Source: DATFVJ01 sp963712955
GTDB lineage: Bacteria > Actinomycetota > Actinomycetes > Streptosporangiales > Streptosporangiaceae
Direction of reading: 5' to 3'
NCBI GenBank assembly: GCA_963712955.1
Contig: CAVQKF010000004.1
Coordinates: 519,036 to 583,035, forward strand
DNA: 64,000 nucleotides
Shown: positions 59,645 through 64,000 of the stretch, piece by piece
How positions within the stretch are numbered: position 1 is the first letter of the stretch
Layout of the letters: every line of letters begins with the position of its first letter
Notes under the pieces: model-generated
The model's input: only the letters and a program-made list of their open reading frames with translations
Told to the model about the DNA's origin: nothing
The model's database searches: none
Program-made: the position numbers and the translations under genes

Positions 59645-59859
59645 CGGCGGACCTCGGGCAGGAGCGCGCGGAACGCGCGGCGCTTAGAGATCGCATACCA
59701 CCGGCCGCGCTTGCCGACACGCCACCAGGAGCGGCACTCGCACGCGGCGATTTCCCCCGCCCTGCCAGACCTGAACGAGCACAGGCAGCGCATGCGCCAC
59801 ACCGGAGGGGTTGGTTCATATGACTGCAGGCGCTTAACAGGCTGGTCGGATGTACCCAT
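59554..59859 (-). CDS. small Cys-containing protein, unknown
   Basis: ATG 59859 starts MGTSDQPVKRLQSYEPTPPV. The middle has three or four cysteines (WRMRCLCSFRSGRAGEIAAC, ECRSWWRVGKRGRWYAISKR). The C-terminal 35 residues overlap the following ORF and are less protein-like. It could be a zinc-binding or regulatory small protein, possibly shorter than annotated. Low certainty. Confidence 0.35.
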   Translation of the reverse strand: MGTSDQPVKRLQSYEPTPPVWRMRCLCSFRSGRAGEIAACECRSWWRVGKRGRWYAISKRRAFRALLPEVRRCRRRAATPAATRRSPGSAVTSTCCASAAP

Positions 59860-60418
59860 GGTAGGGTCTAAGGTTGCCCGACCCGGGCGAGGGCCGCCGG
59901 GAAGAACCTTTGTCCTGATATGGCTTTAAGTTATAGATAAGTCACGATGCGCAAATGCCCGTGGCGGGCAACCGAGGCGGCGGTTCCGGCAGACGGGCAG
60001 GTCAGCGGAATCCGCTCACCGCCTTCCCGGTGCCAGCATGTACGCCTTTGAGCTGCGAAAACGTACCCGGGCGCATATGGTGTCGCAGCCAGGTCGGGTT
60101 CACGGGACCGGTCCTCGCCGCGAGCTCCGGGGCGGGGGATGCCGGTGCGCTGGCTGATGCCCTGACCGGGATGATGCTGACCAGACTCGCGGACCGTGAA
60201 CGGTACGCCGGCAGCCGGACTGGGCACCCGGTTGTGCTGCGCGGAGGATCGGCGGGGCCTGGACTGGTGGCCGATGTGCCTTCGGATGTCAGGACCTTCG
60301 GCCCTGATGCGCGCTTAACCGCAGGCTGACGGTGGGGATTGCCGGGCCCGGCGGCACGGGCAGAAGCGGTCACGGGCACGGTACGGGTTCAGCCGTCTTC
60401 GGCACAGGAGGGATCATC
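59860..60418. other. intergenic, nothing recognised
   Basis: 560 bp between divergent small ORFs. An AT-richer patch (tatggctttaagttatagat, 59920-59939) may be a promoter for the minus-strand genes. No supported gene. Confidence 0.4.
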
Positions 60419-60853
60419 ATGACGTCGGCAGCGTATAAGCCCGCTGGCACGGGCGGACGGCACGCAGAAGGCCGGGGCTTCGGCCTGGTCATCTTCGCCG
60501 CTGTCCTGCTGGGCCTGGTCGGGTTCTTGAACCTGATCGATGGCATCGCCGCGATCGCCAACTCGCACGTGTTCGTGGCCAACGCGCATTACGTGTTCGC
60601 CAACTTGCGCACGTGGGGCTGGATCACGCTCATCATCGCCGTCTTGCAGCTGCTGGCGGCGGCCGGGGTGGTGGCGGGCAACCAGCTGGCCCGCTGGTTC
60701 GGGGTGGCCGTGCTCGGGCTCAGCGCCATCGACCAGATGTTCTTCCTCCCGGCCTACCCGTTCTGGTCGCTGACCATCATCGCCGTGGACATCGTCGCGC
60801 TGTGGGGGCTGTGCGCCTACGGCAGCCGCGCGAACATCGAAGCGGCCGTCTGA
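60419..60853 (+). CDS. DUF7144-family four-helix membrane protein
   Basis: From ATG 60419, with AGGAGG seven bases upstream, the 144-residue protein has four helices: GLVIFAAVLLGLVGFLNLID, TWGWITLIIAVLQLLAAAGV, RWFGVAVLGLSAIDQMFFLP and WSLTIIAVDIVALWGLCAYG. The family motif HYVFANLRTWGW precedes helix 2. Function unknown. A broken relative lies at 58700-58850. Confidence 0.8.
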   Translation: MTSAAYKPAGTGGRHAEGRGFGLVIFAAVLLGLVGFLNLIDGIAAIANSHVFVANAHYVFANLRTWGWITLIIAVLQLLAAAGVVAGNQLARWFGVAVLGLSAIDQMFFLPAYPFWSLTIIAVDIVALWGLCAYGSRANIEAAV

Positions 60854-60978
60854 CGCGGGCAGCCGGGATACCTCCATTCCGAGGTGCTGCCCAGCCTTGA
60901 TGGTCCTGACCGCATGCAGTGCCGCTGGCCGCTCGGCGCCGCCGGCTTACGACCGATAAGACTCATAAGGAGCGACGC

Positions 60979-61818
60979 ATGTGCCGCTGGCTGGCGTACA
61001 CGGGCTCACCCGTGCTGCTCACCCAGGTGCTCTACACCCCCGTCCACTCGCTGATCGACCAGAGCCTGCACTCCCGGCTCGGGGCCGAGACGACCAACGG
61101 CGACGGGTTCGGCGTCGGCTGGTATGACGCCGCGCCGGCCCCCGGGGTCTTCCGGAGCATCGAGCCGGCCTGGAATGACCAGAACCTGCGCGAGCTCGCG
61201 GGTCACATCAGTTCGCACCTGTTCTTCGCGCACATCCGCGCGGCGATCGGGTCGGCCGTCCAGCAGACGAACTGCCATCCGTTCCGCCACGGCCGGTGGC
61301 TGTTCATGCACAACGGGTTCATCGACGGTTTCGCGGCGATCAAGCGCGACCTGGTGCTCGCGGTCGACGAATCGCTGTTTCCCGAGATCAAGGGCCAGGC
61401 CGACACCGAGGTCCTGTTCTACCTGGCGCTCAGCTTCGGCCTGGCCGATGATCCGCCCGCTGCTGTCGCGCGCGCCATCGGGTTCGTCGAGGCGTGCGGG
61501 CGGGCGCGGGGCGTCAAGTACCCGTTCCAGGGCACCATCGCCACTACCGACGGGGAGAGCCTGTGGGCGTTCCGCTACTCCAGCGAGGGCAAGTCACGGT
61601 CGCTGTTCTTCAGCCGCGACATCCGCGCGGTCAGGCAGCTGGCTCCGGACCGGGAGATCCTGCGCCAGGTGTCCGATGACACGCGGCTGGTGGTCTCCGA
61701 GCCAGTGGGTGACCTCCCCGGTGCCTGGGTCGAGATGCCCGAGGCAAGCTACGCAGTGGTCAGCAAAGAAGGCGACCAGCTCCTGCCCTTCACCCCGAAG
61801 CCGCCGAAAGCCCGATGA
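60979..61818 (+). CDS. class II glutamine amidotransferase (YafJ/EgtC-like)
   Basis: ATG 60979 after AAGGAGCGACGC begins MCRWLAYTGSPVLLTQVLYT, so Cys2 becomes the N-terminal nucleophile after Met removal. The glutaminase fold is clear: GAETTNGDGFGVGWYD, FFAHIRAAIGSAVQQTNCHP, FMHNGFIDGF. Such single-domain enzymes hydrolyse gamma-glutamyl amides; EgtC is one example in ergothioneine synthesis. No ergothioneine genes are nearby, so the substrate is open. 279 aa, intact. Confidence 0.88.
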   Translation: MCRWLAYTGSPVLLTQVLYTPVHSLIDQSLHSRLGAETTNGDGFGVGWYDAAPAPGVFRSIEPAWNDQNLRELAGHISSHLFFAHIRAAIGSAVQQTNCHPFRHGRWLFMHNGFIDGFAAIKRDLVLAVDESLFPEIKGQADTEVLFYLALSFGLADDPPAAVARAIGFVEACGRARGVKYPFQGTIATTDGESLWAFRYSSEGKSRSLFFSRDIRAVRQLAPDREILRQVSDDTRLVVSEPVGDLPGAWVEMPEASYAVVSKEGDQLLPFTPKPPKAR

Positions 61819-61908
61819 GGATCCAGGAGTGCCGAACCCGGCCGGTCCTGGCGCGGAGCCTGCCCTAGGGCGTATTTAGCGGAAGCGCAGTGCGGCCGCC
61901 AGGACTGC

Positions 61909-62598
61909 TCAACCCGGCCAGAACAGCTGAGTGGCAGAACCGGCCCCGGGACCGGTTCTGCCGGCCGTGTAGCGCAGCTGGTCGCGGAGACCGACCACGC
62001 CCTCGACGCGGCGCACGGCCGCGGCCAGCAGGTGCCCGACCTGATCGCTTTCCGGCGCCCCGGACAGCGTCACGATGCCGTCCTGGACCGTGACCGAGAA
62101 CGCCTCCGGGTCGAGCAGGAAGTCCCGCGAGATGACGTCCCGGACCACCTCCTGGCGGATTTCCGCATCCCGGCGGGTGAAGCTGTCCAGCACGTCGCCC
62201 CGGCCGACGATGCCGATCAGGCGGCCGAGCGAGTCCACTACTGGCAGGGACCCGATGCGGTGGCGGTACATGAGCCGCGCCGCCTCCTCAGTCCTGGCCT
62301 GGGCGCGGGTAGTCACCGCCGGGCTGGTCATCAGGCTGGCCGCGGTGGCTGCTGCCGCCTTGCCCTGCTCGCGGCGGTGCCGTGCCCTGGCCAGCCGGCT
62401 GGGCGGGCGCTCCGGACTGGCCTTCTTAGCGAGCAGGTCGTGCTCACACACAATGCCAAGGACAAGGCCGGAGTCATCGGTGACCGGGACGGCGCCGACG
62501 CGGGCTGCGCGCACCCGGGCGACGACCTGCTTGAACGGCGTGTCCGGGCGGACGGTCACGACGGGCGTGGTCATGACATCCCTGACGGTGTTACTCAT
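61909..62598 (-). CDS. CBS-pair and BON domain protein
   Basis: The 229-residue protein has two CBS motifs (VRDVMTTPVVTVRPDTPFKQ ... VGAVPVTDDSGLVLGIVCEH; SLMTSPAVTTRAQARTEEAA ... GSLPVVDSLGRLIGIVGRGD). A C-terminal BON domain follows (VISRDFLLDPEAFSVTVQDG, IVTLSGAPESDQVGHLLAAA). CBS pairs sense adenine nucleotides; BON domains bind membranes or ligands. The combination is common in stress loci (e.g. the Mtb hypoxic-response-like set). ATG 62598 is preceded by GAGGCGATCGGAAG. It converges with the amidotransferase gene. Confidence 0.92.
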   Translation of the reverse strand: MSNTVRDVMTTPVVTVRPDTPFKQVVARVRAARVGAVPVTDDSGLVLGIVCEHDLLAKKASPERPPSRLARARHRREQGKAAAATAASLMTSPAVTTRAQARTEEAARLMYRHRIGSLPVVDSLGRLIGIVGRGDVLDSFTRRDAEIRQEVVRDVISRDFLLDPEAFSVTVQDGIVTLSGAPESDQVGHLLAAAVRRVEGVVGLRDQLRYTAGRTGPGAGSATQLFWPG

Positions 62599-62759
62599 CT
62601 TCCGATCGCCTCTTCGGGTTTGCCGCCATTGCAATGGCACCCAAGCCAGCCATGCCACGGCCGAACCGCCCGGCCCGGACCGCCGAAGGCCAGTGATCAC
62701 GGGACTAACGACCCGCCGGCCGTCGTAGTCGCGCCGGGACGCGCTATACCCGCCCGGCA

Positions 62760-63260
62760 TCACCGCATGGACGCCCGCAGCGGGCTCATGCCATCGCGGC
62801 ATCTGGTGCCGCCGGATCTCCGTCGCCAGCCAGGCACGTCGGCAGTCAGGGCCCACTCCGTGGCGCTGATCAGCTGGGTGACGGTGCCCTGGGCCGCGAC
62901 CGCGTCCGCCAGGATCGCGGAGTCCACCGCGCGGCGCCGCCGGCCCTGCAAGACCGCCTGTTTCCTCCACGATCTTCCGCACCGCGTCGTTGACCCGGTG
63001 CGGGCGCTCCGAGCGGGCGATCCGGTTCCGCCAGTACACCTGCGATGACGCGTCGAAACCGTGGTCATCGACCGCCAGCCCGCAGGCCACCTTCCACCAC
63101 ACGCCGAAGCGGACCGCCTCGGCGGTCCCGCGGTCGGAGTAATCGTGCAGCGCCTGCAGTGCCAGGATCGCCGCCATCCGGCAGCGACGGCCGGCCCGTC
63201 CCCCGGCGGGGCGGACATGTCCGCGTAATCGGCGTCCGGAACACCTCCGCCCGGCCAGAC
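62760..63260 (-). pseudogene. IS1182-like transposase N-terminal remnant
   Basis: Reading leftward: GVPDADYADMSAPPGDGPAV, then in another frame AAILALQALHDYSDRGTAEA and VRFGVWWKVACGLAVDDHGF plus WRNRIARSERPHRVNDAVRK. It then returns to the first frame with VLQGRRRRAVDSAILADAVA and AQGTVTQLISA. This is the N-terminal part of IS1182-type transposases, with two frame changes and no DDE domain. Dead. Confidence 0.75.
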
Positions 63261-63876
63261 CCGCCGATCGGATGGTCCGCCGGCTTGCTGAAGCTCAGCC
63301 GGGGCACTGGCGGCCAGGCGCCCGGCACCGGGGCGGGCAGTAGGTCCGTATCTGGCCTGGATCAACACAGGGGCAGGCCGCCAGCTCGCTCCGAACCACA
63401 TCTCCAGCGTCAGGCCGGTGCTCCCGCCGGGCCCACAGCGGTCCCGGTACAAAGAGCCGGAAGTCCCCAGCCATCCCCCGGGCACCGCGGGCAGGCGTGC
63501 TGCCATACGGTACTGCCCAGCCGGGCACGACAGCGCCGTGAACGACCAGCTGCCTACGTGATGAGCGGCCATACCCAGGGGTTGCGCCCCCGGCAGCCAG
63601 GCCGGGCGCGGCCCAGCCAGCGCGCAGGACCGGGAGTTCTCCAAGCCGAATGGCACCTCAGGCGGCAGCGCCCGGTCGGATGCCAGGCCGGCGGCGTGCT
63701 CAAGGGCGCCGCGCCGCAGGCGCACGGGCCGGCCGCTTCGAACCCCACCGACCACCAGGCTTGCCTGTGCCCCCGGACCTCGGTGAGTTCCGCCATGCAC
63801 CCCGCCACGGCAGCTGGCGGCCGGACCTGCGCCAGATCCGGGCGGCTGGCCAGCGGGAACAAGCTACGATGCTGGC
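63261..63876. other. intergenic, nothing recognised
   Basis: 600 bp before the methyltransferase gene. Frames are open on both strands, but none has family features. Promoter of the next gene expected at its right end. Confidence 0.35.
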
Positions 63877-64000
63877 GTGCGGACGCCGATCAGGAACCCG
63901 CCGGATCCGATGTACGCGGAGTTCGAGGTACACCGGACGATGATCTGCGACCGCGTTCGCACCGGGGCCTTCCGGCGTGCGATCGACTCGGTGGTGCGCC
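63877..64000 (+). CDS. SAM-dependent methyltransferase, N-terminal part (runs off the window)
   Basis: GTG 63877, or ATG 63910, opens PMYAEFEVHRTMICDRVRTG and AFRRAIDSVVR, after which the window ends. The Y-x-x-x-x-x-H-x-x-M-I-x-D-x-x-R-T-x-A-(Y/F) pattern is that of the helix preceding the SAM-binding motif I in protein-arginine-methyltransferase-like enzymes. Motif I itself is outside. Partial and therefore tentative. Confidence 0.6.
   Translation, partial: MRTPIRNPPDPMYAEFEVHRTMICDRVRTGAFRRAIDSVVR

Noticed and set aside
1..64000. CRISPR array
   Set aside because: I looked for regularly spaced repeats of 24-40 bp and found only tandem or paired repeats (16861, 30663, 39686, 47743, 50461).
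39967..64000. Second copy of the tRNA-Val 3' end as an island attachment site
   Set aside because: No further ggttcgaacccggctgcg was seen in the window, so a tRNA-targeted integrative element cannot be claimed.

Overview
The window is high-GC DNA (mostly 65-70 % by eye) with GTG/ATG starts, Shine-Dalgarno boxes of the GGAGG type, and actinobacterial marker families (DUF3145, DUF3052, DUF1918, DUF6295, PucR/FasR regulator, homodimeric AceE). It most resembles a soil actinomycete (Streptomycetales/Streptosporangiales-like). The right half of the lipid block is laid out like the Mycobacterium tuberculosis ahpE-aceE-fasR-fabD-...-accD6 neighbourhood, so this part is conserved core genome.

Layout. 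1-6.3 kb: end of an epimerase-type dehydrogenase, an FHA-PrsW membrane protease fusion, an amidohydrolase, a Baeyer-Villiger-type monooxygenase, two gene remnants and an alpha/beta hydrolase. 6.3-16.9 kb: a degraded TetR regulator, DUF2252, YihY-like and HAD genes, a frameshifted two-HTH transposase, a frameshifted secreted M1 peptidase, a small membrane protein and a VOC protein. 17-22.8 kb: S53 peptidase, apolipoprotein N-acyltransferase, a frameshifted DUF6295 gene, dienelactone hydrolase, DUF3145 and a small secreted lysozyme-like protein. 23-39.5 kb: the type II fatty-acid synthesis operon fasR-fabD-fabH-acpP-fabF-acyl-CoA carboxylase (all minus), a GT-C glycosyltransferase, a PHP phosphoesterase, aceE, DUF1918, YjbQ, DUF3052, ahpE and a zinc-ribbon protein.

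39.9-56.6 kb is an accessory zone that begins exactly at the 3' end of a tRNA-Val(TAC) gene. It is a stack of mobile elements nested inside one another. A DDE transposase gene is split by a group II intron. The intron's reverse-transcriptase (RT) gene is itself split, just after its conserved QGG motif, by a 0.5-kb element with 89-bp inverted ends and a truncated tyrosine recombinase. Ten kb further on, a different transposase is split by a second, unrelated group II intron. Its RT gene is split at the equivalent codons by a 2256-bp element carrying a large serine recombinase, an HTH-RHH regulator and a small overlapping ORF. The ends of that element reconstruct a 40-bp perfectly palindromic attachment site. 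Between the two introns lie a degenerate tyrosine-recombinase/DUF6788 module, an integrase-type IS, and a toxin-antitoxin pair whose toxin is cut by an ISAzo13-like element.

56.6-64 kb returns to chromosomal genes: a GAP-family and a DMT-family membrane protein in one operon, small membrane proteins, a DUF7144 protein (plus a broken copy), a class II glutamine amidotransferase, a CBS-BON protein, an IS1182-like remnant and the start of a methyltransferase.

Several otherwise good genes carry single frameshifts, so either decay or sequence error is in play. All family assignments are from reading the proteins; no database was searched.
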